From Chromatiales bacterium (GTDB taxonomy: Bacteria; Pseudomonadota; Gammaproteobacteria; Steroidobacterales; GCA-2729495): a stretch of 43,073 nt of DNA. The notes below the pieces were generated by a model. The model was not told the origin of the DNA. It worked only from the letters and a program-made list of their open reading frames with translations, and did not search any database. Below, piece after piece: positions 25,141-34,940 of this stretch (the first letter of the stretch is position 1; each line of letters begins with the position of its first letter). Both the position numbers and the translations under genes were made by a program. Location of the stretch: NCBI GenBank assembly GCA_002688175.1, contig NZCC01000074.1, forward strand, positions 1-43,073. Reading direction: 5' to 3'.

Positions 25141-25342
25141 CAAAACTCCCTACGGGTAGCAAAATACCATGCTTGTTGATGGCATTACGCCACAGACCAT
25201 GGTCAGGCGTAAAGGCGGGCCGCGCCTGAATATCATCGCAGGTACAGTATTAAAACAAAGCCGGAACAATTTCGAGGGACCGTGACGCCTTTCCCATTAT
25301 CCTGCGCCATGAATGGCTACGATTCAGCTGTAGCAACCCTAT

Positions 25343-27715
25343 ATGTCCATGGAGACCCCGTTGCACAGCCTGCGCTCAAAATTTATTGTGCTGGCCGTTC
25401 TGCTTATCTGCATTACTCAGTTCGGCACGCTTATCACTACCTCCATCATGGCTGAAAGTGATGCCGCAAGACAGGCTCAGGCGAACCTATCGATCGGTGA
25501 GGCGCTGTTCAACGAATTGATGCGCGGTCACACAAAGGCGCTGAACAAACTGGTTACCACCCTCGCCGACACTATCTCCGCACAGACCAGCCCGATGCTC
25601 ACTGACGACTACAAGTCCTGGCTGTCAGGAGAATCCGCCACTATCGGTGCAGACTTTAGTCTGCTGCTCGAAAATGATGGGGCTGTCATCACGACATCAG
25701 ATGACACCGTGTCCGGCCCCTATCCAACCCTGGTGGCGCTCGCCAGCAAAGAGGGTATCGCACGCTCAACGATCACCAAGGGTGACCGGGTTTTCGAAAT
25801 GATCACTGTGTCGGTACCCAATATGAGACCAAAGATGTGGCTATCAACAGGCTTCGAGGTGAACGCATCACTCATCAATATGCTCCAGGCGCGTACCGGG
25901 CTCGACGTTACCATCATCGGTCGCATCAATGATCAACCGCAGGTCATCGCCAGCTCAGTTGATAGTCATGTGATCAGTAATAGCGACATTGATCCGATCA
26001 TAACCGGCCTGGATGCCGCGGCTGCAAAGAAGGCTGAAATACGCGGCGAACGGTTCCTGATTCAAGCACATTCATTCATGCCCAATTCCCACAATATCGT
26101 GGTACTACTCAAAGCACCTCTGAACCAGGCCATCGCACCGTATCATGCGTTGCAACTCATGGCCCTGGTTATCGGTGTGCTGGCTTTCATTATTGCCCTG
26201 ATCGGCGCCACGCAATTATTCCGGGGCATACGCGCACCGTTCGAACGCATTCAGGCTGCCGCACGCAGGATCAGCGCAGGTGACTACAGCGTGCCGGTTA
26301 ACACCCGCAGCAACGAGGAGTTTTCTGCCCTGGCTATGGCAATCAACAACATGCAGAGCCAGGTCGCTGAGCGTGAGAGCCGGGTCTTGCACGAAACACG
26401 CTTCGATCAGCTGACCGGTCTGCAGAATCGTTTCCTGACCGTGCAGAGTCTCGAACAGTCAATCGAAAAACTACGCTTAATGGATAGCGCAATCAGCGTC
26501 CTGATCATCAGCCTGACCGGTTTCAGCGAGATACGAGCATCGTTCGGCCAGGAAATCGGCGACAAGCTGTTACTTTGCGCCGCAGAAAAACTGCACTCAA
26601 CAGCCCCGCCGGATACGGCCCTCGCTCGGCTGGAAGGTGATGAGTTTATGTTCGCCATGGAAGCGACCGATGCAACATCCGCTATGGTGATTGCAGAGAA
26701 TATCGTCAGCATGCTGGCCGCTGGCCTGTCGAGCGATGCCATAAATATCAGCGTCTCCGCATGTATCGGTATCAGCACGTTTCCTCAAGATGGTGACACG
26801 GCCGAGAAATTACTACTGCATGCCACAATCGCAAGTCACGAAGCCCTGAAAATACCGGGACACGTTGCAACTTATCAAACCGGCATGGAAGAACAATATA
26901 CGCGTCGCCTTGAAATTCTCAGCAGCCTGCGCCGCGCTACCCGGGAAGATGAATTTAAACTGTACCTGCAACCGAAGGTTAACCTCGTCGATGGCAGCAT
27001 CTGTGGTGCAGAGGCACTGATTCGCTGGGACCATCCGACGCTTAGCTTCCTGTCACCGCTGGAATTTATCCCGATCGCCGAACAATCCGGCAACATCGGG
27101 TTGATATCACAATGGGTACTGACGACGGCGATTCGCGAATGCAGGCTGTGGCTGGAGGCCGGCATCGATCTGCCTGTTTCGGTCAACTTATCCGGACACG
27201 ATCTTTTCAACACGAACTTGCCGCAGATGATCGCCGGGATCCTCAAGGAACATGACCTCGCCCCAAACTACCTGATGCTCGAAATCACGGAACTGGCATT
27301 ATTTCACGATTTCGATCAGGCAACCGTTGTTCTGCAAAACCTGCGTGACCTCGGCATGAAAATCTCCGTCGATGATTTTGGCACGGGTCACTCATCAATG
27401 GCGCGCATCCGTAACCTGCCCGTCGATGAAATAAAAATTGACCGATCATTTGTCACTGAGCTACCGGATAACAGCAAGGATGTCGCGATAGTCCGTGCTA
27501 CGATCGAACTCGCGCATAACCTCGGTATTGAAGTTCTGGCCGAGGGCATTGAATCACAAGAGGCCATGCACTGGCTCGCTGAAATGGGCTGCGAACGTGT
27601 CCAGGGCTTTCTGATCAGCCGACCTATGCCGGCCGAGACCTTTAGCCTGTGGGTCAACCACTACAGCGAAGATCGTACCGCTTACATTAACGTTATTGAA
27701 GCGATCAATCCGTAG
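25343..27715 (+). CDS. Sensor GGDEF-EAL protein, likely c-di-GMP phosphodiesterase
   Basis: A 790-residue inner-membrane signalling protein. An N-terminal helix (FIVLAVLLICITQFGTLITTS), an extracytoplasmic sensor region (about 40-265, double-CACHE-like), a second helix (LMALVIGVLAFIIALIGATQLF) and a HAMP domain (about 290-345) precede the output domains. The GGDEF domain (about 355-520) is degenerate: the signature is LEGDEF and the metal-binding Asp of the usual DLDxF is replaced in SLTGF. The EAL domain (about 530-785) keeps AEALIRW, VNLSGHDLF, LEITELALF, VDDFGTG, EIKIDRSF, AEGIES and QGFLISRP, so hydrolysis of c-di-GMP is expected. It converges with the next gene, overlapping it by 11 bp. 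Confidence 0.93.
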   Translation: MSMETPLHSLRSKFIVLAVLLICITQFGTLITTSIMAESDAARQAQANLSIGEALFNELMRGHTKALNKLVTTLADTISAQTSPMLTDDYKSWLSGESATIGADFSLLLENDGAVITTSDDTVSGPYPTLVALASKEGIARSTITKGDRVFEMITVSVPNMRPKMWLSTGFEVNASLINMLQARTGLDVTIIGRINDQPQVIASSVDSHVISNSDIDPIITGLDAAAAKKAEIRGERFLIQAHSFMPNSHNIVVLLKAPLNQAIAPYHALQLMALVIGVLAFIIALIGATQLFRGIRAPFERIQAAARRISAGDYSVPVNTRSNEEFSALAMAINNMQSQVAERESRVLHETRFDQLTGLQNRFLTVQSLEQSIEKLRLMDSAISVLIISLTGFSEIRASFGQEIGDKLLLCAAEKLHSTAPPDTALARLEGDEFMFAMEATDATSAMVIAENIVSMLAAGLSSDAINISVSACIGISTFPQDGDTAEKLLLHATIASHEALKIPGHVATYQTGMEEQYTRRLEILSSLRRATREDEFKLYLQPKVNLVDGSICGAEALIRWDHPTLSFLSPLEFIPIAEQSGNIGLISQWVLTTAIRECRLWLEAGIDLPVSVNLSGHDLFNTNLPQMIAGILKEHDLAPNYLMLEITELALFHDFDQATVVLQNLRDLGMKISVDDFGTGHSSMARIRNLPVDEIKIDRSFVTELPDNSKDVAIVRATIELAHNLGIEVLAEGIESQEAMHWLAEMGCERVQGFLISRPMPAETFSLWVNHYSEDRTAYINVIEAINP

Positions 27716-28256
27716 GCTCTGCAACGCCTTCTGGCATTGTAGCGACAACCCGGTTGAACAACTGCTCATCATGAGCCGATTGCTCATCACTGATCCCGGC
27801 CATGTATTCCCAATCGTCCGGGGTAAACAACTTTACAGACAGATCATTCGTTGCACCATGATGACCCATATTCGCGACGATAAAATCAGAATAAGTCTGT
27901 GCAGCCTGCTCAAAACCCTTAAGAGCTTCGCTACCCCGTTCTCGTAAATCATCGCGTGCGGCCAGAAACGGCTCCAGTTGTACTTTGGCACCGGCGAGCC
28001 GCGCATCAAGTTCGCCAAGTGCCTGCCTGATCTGATCGTCAAGTTCCCCCACCCTGTCGGTAATCATCTGGCCCATTTTTATATCCTGCTCATGCACCCG
28101 CTGCATCGTCGCATCGATATAGTCGGCTGCAGCAATATAGAAGGGCACGAAGGCTTCGTTGCCGTTGGCCTGTACCTCGATGGCTGCCGCCATTCTCAGT
28201 CTGACGCTACGTAACCGACGCCTTTCATTGCCGATCCGCTCCATTAAATTCGTCAT
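27705..28256 (-). CDS. Hypothetical helical (coiled-coil) protein
   Basis: A 183-residue soluble protein with no signal or membrane segment. From about residue 5 to 135 it is almost wholly helical and charged (MERIGNERRRLRSVRLRM, QDIKMGQMITDRVGELDDQI, RQALGELDARLAGAKVQL), suggesting a coiled coil. The tail has VKLFTPDDWEYMAGI. I recognise no family. The start is the ATG at 28256 because AGGGGAT lies just upstream; a longer reading to 28352 would overlap the divergent DUF423 gene. The 3' end overlaps the end of the GGDEF-EAL gene by 11 bp in convergent orientation. Confidence 0.78.
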   Translation of the reverse strand: MTNLMERIGNERRRLRSVRLRMAAAIEVQANGNEAFVPFYIAAADYIDATMQRVHEQDIKMGQMITDRVGELDDQIRQALGELDARLAGAKVQLEPFLAARDDLRERGSEALKGFEQAAQTYSDFIVANMGHHGATNDLSVKLFTPDDWEYMAGISDEQSAHDEQLFNRVVATMPEGVAEPTD

Positions 28257-28342
28257 AACTATCCCCTGAAAGAAAACACAATTGTGAGATTTAGTCCGGA
28301 TTGTACCGATAGAATACAACTTCCTCGACGCCGGAGAGAAAC

Positions 28343-28729
28343 ATGACAACATTGAACAAGACCTTCCTGATCTTCGGTGCGTTGTCCCTCATGACGACCG
28401 GTATGCTCAGCGCCTACGGCTTTCACGGCCTTGCGGAAACCCTGACTGAGGCCGACCGGTTATCCTGGCGGTGGGCTGTGCAGATCCAGGCCTATGCTTC
28501 AATCGGTCTGTTGCTGGTCACGATGTTAGACCTGCATATCGGCCCCGCGAAATTGCTGAATATCGCCCGCAGCCTTTTCATACTCGCCATAGTGGTATTT
28601 TCAGGCACTGTCTACCTGGAAAAGCTCGGCTTAATCCCGGAAGCATTCGGCAATATCGACCCGCTCGGTGGTTCGAGCTTCATGCTTGCCTGGGGACTGG
28701 TTGCGGTGACGATATTGCTTAAAAAGTAA
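28343..28729 (+). CDS. DUF423 (YgdD-like) small membrane protein
   Basis: A 128-residue inner-membrane protein with four hydrophobic segments (LIFGALSLMTTGMLSAYGF, ASIGLLLVTML, ARSLFILAIVVFSGTVYL, FMLAWGLVAVTILL). The family pattern is visible: AYGFHGL near the start, FSGTVYLEKL, and IDPLGGSSFMLAWGLVAV near the end, corresponding to DUF423/YgdD, whose function is not known. GGAG lies six bases upstream of the ATG. It is divergent from the coiled-coil gene (86-bp gap) and convergent with the M23 peptidase gene. Confidence 0.85.
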   Translation: MTTLNKTFLIFGALSLMTTGMLSAYGFHGLAETLTEADRLSWRWAVQIQAYASIGLLLVTMLDLHIGPAKLLNIARSLFILAIVVFSGTVYLEKLGLIPEAFGNIDPLGGSSFMLAWGLVAVTILLKK

Positions 28730-28757
28730 GCCATCAGCATAAGCATCACCACCACAA

Positions 28758-29723
28758 TCACGGATTCAGCAGGAACTGGCCTGTTTGCGGCGTTACTACT
28801 TCGCCAATGCCGGCGCTGAAGGTAACCGGTACCGACTCAACCCGCAGTCCGGCATTCCTGACCACGACAAAATGCAGGTGTGGTCCGGTGCTGAAACCGG
28901 TATTTCCGGAGGCCGCGATAGGCTCGCCGCGCTCGACACGCTGACCGGGGCGAACCCGAATCGAATCCCAGCTCAAGTGTGCATACAGTGCGAAACTGCC
29001 ATCATCATGAAGAATTCTGACCAGGTTCGCTTGCGCACCGAACTTGCCCCAGTCTTCGCCACCACGAAAATTGTTATGCGCAACTTCGATAACCATGCCG
29101 CCACGTGCCGCAAAGACACCGGTCTGTTCCGGCATGACGATATCAATGGCATGGCGACTGTCAGGCGTCGCATGAGTCTGCGCATCAGGAAATGACTGGC
29201 TGATCAAAAACCGTTTTGCCGCAGCAAACGGCGGCCGATAAGGCTGCTCTGGTGCATGACTGGCATCGGGGTCGCCGAAAACCCATGCAGTCCTGAAGTC
29301 AGCCTGCGCTGCTGCTTGCCGTGAATCGCTGGTGAGCGTCAGCAGTTTCAATGACGAGCGGGCCGGCACAACGAGTCGATTCGACTTGCCGGGTTTCACG
29401 GTCAGGGAATTTTCCATATTGGATTGAGTAACGATTTGCGCAATGACTTCGGCGACGCAATGACACGGATTGTCAGCCCACAGCGTGATATCGTTACCGC
29501 TTGTTTCGCGGCGAAAGGTTACAACAAGCGGTTCAATGGTCGCCGATTCAATCGTGCGCTCTTCATAGACCCGGCCCTCGGCAGGTGGCAGGTCTGAAAA
29601 CACGAGGGCACCATGCTCATCAAGAGACTTGTACATCGTGTCGGCCGTTGCGCTCAACAACGGCCAGACGGCGACAGCACCAATTGCGATGCTACGAAGT
29701 AACGTGACGCCCTCCCGAGTCAC
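28758..29723 (-). CDS. M23 metallopeptidase with DUF4124-like N-terminal domain
   Basis: A periplasmic peptidoglycan peptidase of about 321 residues. A signal segment (SIAIGAVAVWPLLSATA) is followed by a DUF4124-like piece (TMYKSLDEHGALVFSDLPP), a beta-rich domain (about 60-150) and a LytM domain with HAIDI, ALYAHLSWD and GPHLHFVV, so the usual metal and catalytic histidines are present. The GTG at 29723 overlaps the TGA of the upstream HtrA-like gene as GTGA; a TTG at 29744 is the less likely alternative. Coupling to a protease gene suggests a shared envelope maintenance role, which is inference. It is the last gene of the long minus-strand run. Confidence 0.88.
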   Translation of the reverse strand: MTREGVTLLRSIAIGAVAVWPLLSATADTMYKSLDEHGALVFSDLPPAEGRVYEERTIESATIEPLVVTFRRETSGNDITLWADNPCHCVAEVIAQIVTQSNMENSLTVKPGKSNRLVVPARSSLKLLTLTSDSRQAAAQADFRTAWVFGDPDASHAPEQPYRPPFAAAKRFLISQSFPDAQTHATPDSRHAIDIVMPEQTGVFAARGGMVIEVAHNNFRGGEDWGKFGAQANLVRILHDDGSFALYAHLSWDSIRVRPGQRVERGEPIAASGNTGFSTGPHLHFVVVRNAGLRVESVPVTFSAGIGEVVTPQTGQFLLNP

Positions 29724-32518
29724 TCGACGGGTATGCGCCGCCAATCACCATCACTGTAGACAATTTCATAAGCAGGCCAATAGGTTTCATCGAGTTTAAG
29801 CGTAAGCACGTCGACGGAATTATTCCAGGTCACCGTGGTAATGCGTACCGGCGCACCGTTAAGCCTGTTGGTGGCAATTTCAAGGAATCGATCGAGGTCC
29901 GGTGTGGCTATCCCATCAACTTCAATGATCCGCCGACCGGCGAACAGTCCATAACGAGAGGCCGGCGAACCGTAGGCGAAATAGGAAATATATACCCCGT
30001 AAGGTTTGACCCCCCGCTGGGCCGACATCTCGCGGTAAGGCGCCTGCAACAACGCACCGGCCCATACAGCGGCGCGCCGGACACCCAGTCCCTCAAGGGC
30101 AACAGTAGCGACATCGAAAACCTGGACCTGACCATCGCGCAGGACCTCCAGCGTGACACTGGCATGCTGTACGGCCAGTTCGACTTCGCGAAAACGGGTT
30201 ACCGGCGCACCGTCGATGCTGAGCAACACATCACCGGCCAACAACGTATCGGCGGCGGGTGAACCGGCAACCGCTCGCAACACCGATAAGATCTGCCGCC
30301 GTTCCGGGTCATGTCGCTCGAGTCGCTGAATCCGCTCGGTCTCCAGACCCAGCTTGCGGCCAACCGACATCGGCAACCGACTCCATTCAACTTCCAGCGA
30401 ATGTAATACCCGATCATTGCGCGCCAGGCCGAGCAACTCCTCAACATATTCGATGGGCACACCCTTGTTTTCCTGGACCAACTCCGTGCCGGACTGAAAT
30501 GCAAAACTCGACCACAAGGCGATGACCCGACCCTTCACATCGACGAGCACTCCGTCAATATCGGTCGGTCCATTGATCAGGTTCAGTGCCTCAAGATTTG
30601 TTTCACGAAACCGCATCGTACGCGACAAGGGCAATAACACCGGATCGATTGAAGCCACTTCGGTAGCCTGGTACACAAGCTTGTTATCGCCCCGCAAACC
30701 AACCGCCCACAACGAATCCCCCGGATCCGGCATGCGCGTCAGCAGGTCTGCCGAACGCACCGGCGTATCACCCACCAGGACCGGGTCGTATGACAATAAT
30801 GCGAGGTTATGCAGCGGGTGAATGTACTCAACCTTACCCTGTACTTCGAGTTCACCGGCAAACGTAATTCGCACGTCCCCGACTGCCTCGGGCACCGTGT
30901 TGCGATCCACCACGATAAAACCACGCTCAGCATCGACGATCAGACCGGTGCCGTAATAGTGACGATCAGCTATCCCCGAAATTGTGTATGGCATATCGTA
31001 ATTAACGAGCACCAGTGACGGTGCAATCTTGCGAGCCCGTTTGTCCTTGTGCTTGATGAAACTGGCCGTAGCCGGTTTCTGCACCGTCGGCTCGGGTCCC
31101 GGATCAAGTGCGCGGCAAGGCCACAAACCGCTGTCATCATTGCGCCGACAGCGTTCGGCCGGATACCAGCGACGTTCCATACGAAACAGGCCGAGTCGGC
31201 TTGAGGATGGATCCTCAAACACATAGAAACGAACTCTCGCCCGATCACGATCGGCCAGTGCACCGAGTGCTGTTTCGAAATCATCAAGTGTGCGTACTTC
31301 TTCTTCACCGATCGCCGTGATCACACTGCCGCGTGGAATACCGGTATTACCGAATACATAGCCGGGATTTGCGATATACACACCCTCGGTGGCACGGTTC
31401 ATATGTCGTGCCTGCTGGTAAGAAAGGTTATGCACGACCGCATCGCCGAACTGAATGTATTCCATCGGGGTAATCGCATGCAGATCCTGAATATCGACGG
31501 TCACATCGATTTCCTGACCGTTGCGCTCGATGACCAGGCTTAATGATTCACCCACCCGGCTGTCGAGAATGTGTTCCAGCTGCACGAACCGGGTAACAAA
31601 TTCACCGTCTATCTCGACGATGATGTCGCCTACTTTAAGCCGGCCGTCGGCAACACCGGTCGGTAAAATTTCATCAACGACGAGCATGCCCAGCTGGCCC
31701 GGGAAGCGCTCACGCACGCTGGCCTCGGTATCTTCACGCAGGCCAAGTCTCCTCAATTCATCGAATGACTCATAGACAAACGTTGTCGCCAGCGTCCCGC
31801 GAGTGACCGGTTTCCCCGCCCGCAGGAGCTCAAAAGCGCGTTTGACGCGCTCGAGCGGCAGGAAAAAACTCGAGGCAGCGTGACCGCTGCCACCGGCATT
31901 CAGTGCGACGACATTGCCATCGATATCAATAACCGGCGAGCCGGACGAGCCACCGGATGTTGACGACGCGGCCTGCAGGTAAAAAGTATTGAAATCGTTG
32001 TAGTTACCACTGCCGTAATCCGGCGCCGGCCGATCGAGCCGTGCCAGTGTCCCGGATAAAAATGACAACTGCTCGCCGGCATCGTTGCCCACGACCGTTA
32101 TTTCCCTGCCAACCTGGGCACCGGACGGAACCAGCTCCAGCTGCTCCGGTACGATGTATTTGAGCTTTTCCGGATCGTAACGATAGAAACCGAAATCATG
32201 TACCGGATCGCGATAGATTGCCGTCAGCTCTACCTCTTCCTGATTCTTGAACAACGCCTCGGCACGCACCGGTCCGGGTGTCACCACGTGACGATTGGTC
32301 AGGATCAGGCCCTGTTCAGCGTCGACGATGAACCCGGTTGCCTGGCTCGATTGGTTCCACTCGGTGTCGAACGCACGCGTGCTGTCGATCTTGATCGACA
32401 CGACGCCCGAGGAAATTTTCTCGAGCGTCGCACGCCAGGCATCGGATTCTACTGCGGATGCCGGAACAGCGGCGAGCAACAGGAAACCGGTAGCTAATAA
32501 TCTATAGAGATAATGCAT
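29720..32518 (-). CDS. Two-module HtrA/Nma111-like periplasmic protease with PDZ domains
   Basis: A 932-residue protein with a signal peptide (LLATGFLLLAAVPASA). Module 1 is a trypsin-fold protease with catalytic His77 (TNRHVV), Asp108 (PVHDFGFYR) and Ser192 (GGSSGSPV), then PDZ-like units near 265-355 and 370-440. Module 2 (about 490-700) repeats the fold (YGTGLIVDAERGFIVVDRN, HPLHNLALLSYDP), but all three catalytic positions are lost: no His, Asn for Asp, and NGPTDIDG for the Ser loop. More PDZ-like units follow (about 745-920). Duplication with a dead second protease and the GSSGSP serine motif match the eukaryotic Nma111 layout; ordinary DegP/DegQ is about half as long. It overlaps the kinase gene by 17 bp and the M23 gene by 4. 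Confidence 0.9.
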   Translation of the reverse strand: MHYLYRLLATGFLLLAAVPASAVESDAWRATLEKISSGVVSIKIDSTRAFDTEWNQSSQATGFIVDAEQGLILTNRHVVTPGPVRAEALFKNQEEVELTAIYRDPVHDFGFYRYDPEKLKYIVPEQLELVPSGAQVGREITVVGNDAGEQLSFLSGTLARLDRPAPDYGSGNYNDFNTFYLQAASSTSGGSSGSPVIDIDGNVVALNAGGSGHAASSFFLPLERVKRAFELLRAGKPVTRGTLATTFVYESFDELRRLGLREDTEASVRERFPGQLGMLVVDEILPTGVADGRLKVGDIIVEIDGEFVTRFVQLEHILDSRVGESLSLVIERNGQEIDVTVDIQDLHAITPMEYIQFGDAVVHNLSYQQARHMNRATEGVYIANPGYVFGNTGIPRGSVITAIGEEEVRTLDDFETALGALADRDRARVRFYVFEDPSSSRLGLFRMERRWYPAERCRRNDDSGLWPCRALDPGPEPTVQKPATASFIKHKDKRARKIAPSLVLVNYDMPYTISGIADRHYYGTGLIVDAERGFIVVDRNTVPEAVGDVRITFAGELEVQGKVEYIHPLHNLALLSYDPVLVGDTPVRSADLLTRMPDPGDSLWAVGLRGDNKLVYQATEVASIDPVLLPLSRTMRFRETNLEALNLINGPTDIDGVLVDVKGRVIALWSSFAFQSGTELVQENKGVPIEYVEELLGLARNDRVLHSLEVEWSRLPMSVGRKLGLETERIQRLERHDPERRQILSVLRAVAGSPAADTLLAGDVLLSIDGAPVTRFREVELAVQHASVTLEVLRDGQVQVFDVATVALEGLGVRRAAVWAGALLQAPYREMSAQRGVKPYGVYISYFAYGSPASRYGLFAGRRIIEVDGIATPDLDRFLEIATNRLNGAPVRITTVTWNNSVDVLTLKLDETYWPAYEIVYSDGDWRRIPVE

Positions 32519-33440
32519 AACCGAAAACCGAATTGAACTCCTGCTGCAGATCTTCCAGACTCATGGCATGATTCTGGGTACCGCGATGTGCGATCTTACG
32601 AGCTCCTATCAGTGATGCGAGCCTGCCGGTATCTTCCCACGGCAGGCCACGACTGATGCCGAACACCAGCCCGGCACGATACGCATCACCGCAACCGGTC
32701 GGATCGAGGATCTCAGCCGGTTTGGCAACCGGTATCTGATACTCACTGCCGCTGGCGTAAATCGTCGAGCCTGCACCACCGCGAGTGACGATTAACGCAT
32801 AGACACGGGCCGCAATTTCTTCCAGCGACCAGCCGGTCCGCTCCTGTAACAGCTGGCCCTCATAATCGTTGACGGCAACCCAGGTTGCCTGGTCGATAAA
32901 CCGCTTCAAGTCGTCACCATCAAACATTGGCAATCCCTGGCCGGGATCAAAAATAAATGGAATACCGGCATCGGCAAATTGCTGTGCATGTTCGATCATG
33001 CCCTGCCGGCCATCCGGAGAAACCATTCCCATCGTGATGCCTGCATCTGTCGGCACCTTGTTCTGGTGTGCATGATCCATTGCGCCGGGATGAAATGCCG
33101 TGATCTGGTTATCATCCAGATCAGTCGTAATGTAGGCCTGTGCGGTCAGCGAGCCGTCGATGGTACTGATATAACGCTGGTCGAGTTCATTGTCACGCAA
33201 CCGATCTGCATAGACCGGAAAATCCTCGCCGACCGTGGCCATGATCTGCGGCTGTTCGCCGAGCAAGCGCAGGTTGTAACCAATATTACCGGCACAACCA
33301 CCGAATTCCTTGCGCATCTCCGGCACCAGGAAGGCAACGTTGAGGATATGCAGTTGGTCGGCAAGAATATGTTCTTTGAAACGGCCCGGGAAAACCATAA
33401 TGTTGTCATAGGCCAGGGAGCCACAAATCAATACTGACAC
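32502..33440 (-). CDS. PfkB-family carbohydrate/adenosine kinase
   Basis: A ribokinase-fold kinase, 312 residues, transferring ATP phosphate to a sugar or nucleoside hydroxyl. Visible motifs are the N-terminal LICGSLAYDNIM, the sugar-binding glycines KEFGGCAGNIGYNL, and the signature DPTGCGDAYRAGL with the catalytic Asp. The lid pattern (MRKEFGGCAGNIGYNLRLLG) resembles adenosine kinase-like members, so adenosine is a reasonable but unproved substrate. It starts with GTG. It follows gcvPB by 30 bp and overlaps the HtrA-like gene, so it sits between one-carbon metabolism and envelope protease genes in one run. Confidence 0.88.
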   Translation of the reverse strand: MSVLICGSLAYDNIMVFPGRFKEHILADQLHILNVAFLVPEMRKEFGGCAGNIGYNLRLLGEQPQIMATVGEDFPVYADRLRDNELDQRYISTIDGSLTAQAYITTDLDDNQITAFHPGAMDHAHQNKVPTDAGITMGMVSPDGRQGMIEHAQQFADAGIPFIFDPGQGLPMFDGDDLKRFIDQATWVAVNDYEGQLLQERTGWSLEEIAARVYALIVTRGGAGSTIYASGSEYQIPVAKPAEILDPTGCGDAYRAGLVFGISRGLPWEDTGRLASLIGARKIAHRGTQNHAMSLEDLQQEFNSVFGYALSL

Positions 33441-33470
33441 GACTAATTCCTTTATTTAATGGTGATGGGG

Positions 33471-34940
33471 TTATTCGGTGGGATCATTGTCGGGCTGCCA
33501 GACCACATCCAGCTGCCTGACTGCACGGACATCGTCAAGTCGCCTGACCGGCATTGAGATCGGCGCAGCCTGGATGGTATCCGGACTTTTATAGGCCAGA
33601 TCACGGATTTCAACCAGTGCGGCCACAAACGCATCGAGTTCCTGTCTGGTCTCGGTCTCAGTCGGCTCAATCAACAAGCACTCGGGGACCAGCAGTGGGA
33701 AATAGGTTGTCGGCGCATGGAAGCCTCGATCCAGCAACGCCTTGGCAAAATCCATTGCGCTAATACCGGTTTCCTTGGTTATCGATTGGAGTGACACGAT
33801 GAACTCATGACTTGCGCGGCGTTCTGCAAAGGTCACTTCGAAGCCAGCCATCTGCAGCCGCTTCATCAGGTAGTTTGCATTCAACGTCGCAAATTCAGAT
33901 ACCCGCCGCATGCCGTCTGCACCGAGCAAGCGCATGTAGACATACGCCCGCAGCAGAATCCCGGCATTGCCCATAAACGCAGACAACCGGCCAATCGACT
34001 GTGGCCGGTCCGCTTCGGTCAACCACACATATTGCTCCCCGTCCCGGCCAACTATCGGCACGGGTAAAAACGGGGCCAGCCGCTCATTGACACCGACCAC
34101 ACCAGATCCCGGACCGCCACCACCATGTGGTGTCGAAAATGTCTTGTGTAAATTAAGATGAATGACATCAAATCCCATATCAGCCGGCAAGGCGCGGCCG
34201 AGAATTGCGTTCAGGTTTGCACCGTCGTAATACAACAGGCCGCCAGCCTTATGCACGATATCGGCAATCTCGGTAATCTGCCGTTCGAAAACACCGAGTG
34301 TTGACGGGTTGGTCAGCATGATCCCGGCTGTTGCAGGGCCGACTACTCGACGTAGCGCATCCAGATCGACATCCCCGTCCGGTCCGGTCGGGATCTCAAC
34401 AGCGGTGCAGCCACACATTGTCGCTGTTGCGGGGTTAGTGCCATGTGACGCGTCGGGAACGATAATCTCGCGCCGATCTGATTCACCACGCGCATCATGA
34501 TAAGCACGTATCATGGCGACACCGGCGAACTCACCCTGGGCACCGGCCATCGGTGTCAGCGAAATCGCCGTCATTCCGGTGACCGCCTTGAGCATATCCT
34601 GCAGCTCATACATGCATTCAAGAAAACCCTGCCCATGCTCGGTCGCGGCGAGCGGATGACGCTCGATAAACTCGGGCAGCATGGCCAGCCGGTTGCAGAC
34701 CCGCGGGTTGTATTTCATCGTACATGAACCGAGCGGGTAGAAATGGGTATCAATCGAGTAGTTCAGTTGCGATAAGCGCGTGAAATGCCGCACGACCTGC
34801 AACTCGGAAACCTCCGGCAACAACGGTTCATCATGACGCAGATACTGCGCAGGGAAATCGGCAGCCGGTGGAGATGCCGGTGCGTGCCCCCCGGCGCGGC
34901 GACCCGGAGCAGATAACTCAAAGATAATGGGTTCAGGCAT
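33471..34940 (-). CDS. gcvPB: Glycine dehydrogenase (decarboxylating) subunit 2
   Basis: The C-terminal half of the split P-protein of the glycine cleavage system. It binds PLP and, with subunit 1, decarboxylates glycine and loads the aminomethyl group onto lipoyl-GcvH. Of 489 residues, the PLP lysine is Lys266 in [17 protein letters not shown], with YDGANLNA before it and EPTETET near the end. Subunit 1 ends within the start codon of this gene (TGATG), so the two are translated together. The length is normal for split-type PB. Most Enterobacteria have a single fused GcvP, so the split form is informative about lineage. Confidence 0.97.
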   Translation of the reverse strand: MPEPIIFELSAPGRRAGGHAPASPPAADFPAQYLRHDEPLLPEVSELQVVRHFTRLSQLNYSIDTHFYPLGSCTMKYNPRVCNRLAMLPEFIERHPLAATEHGQGFLECMYELQDMLKAVTGMTAISLTPMAGAQGEFAGVAMIRAYHDARGESDRREIIVPDASHGTNPATATMCGCTAVEIPTGPDGDVDLDALRRVVGPATAGIMLTNPSTLGVFERQITEIADIVHKAGGLLYYDGANLNAILGRALPADMGFDVIHLNLHKTFSTPHGGGGPGSGVVGVNERLAPFLPVPIVGRDGEQYVWLTEADRPQSIGRLSAFMGNAGILLRAYVYMRLLGADGMRRVSEFATLNANYLMKRLQMAGFEVTFAERRASHEFIVSLQSITKETGISAMDFAKALLDRGFHAPTTYFPLLVPECLLIEPTETETRQELDAFVAALVEIRDLAYKSPDTIQAAPISMPVRRLDDVRAVRQLDVVWQPDNDPTE

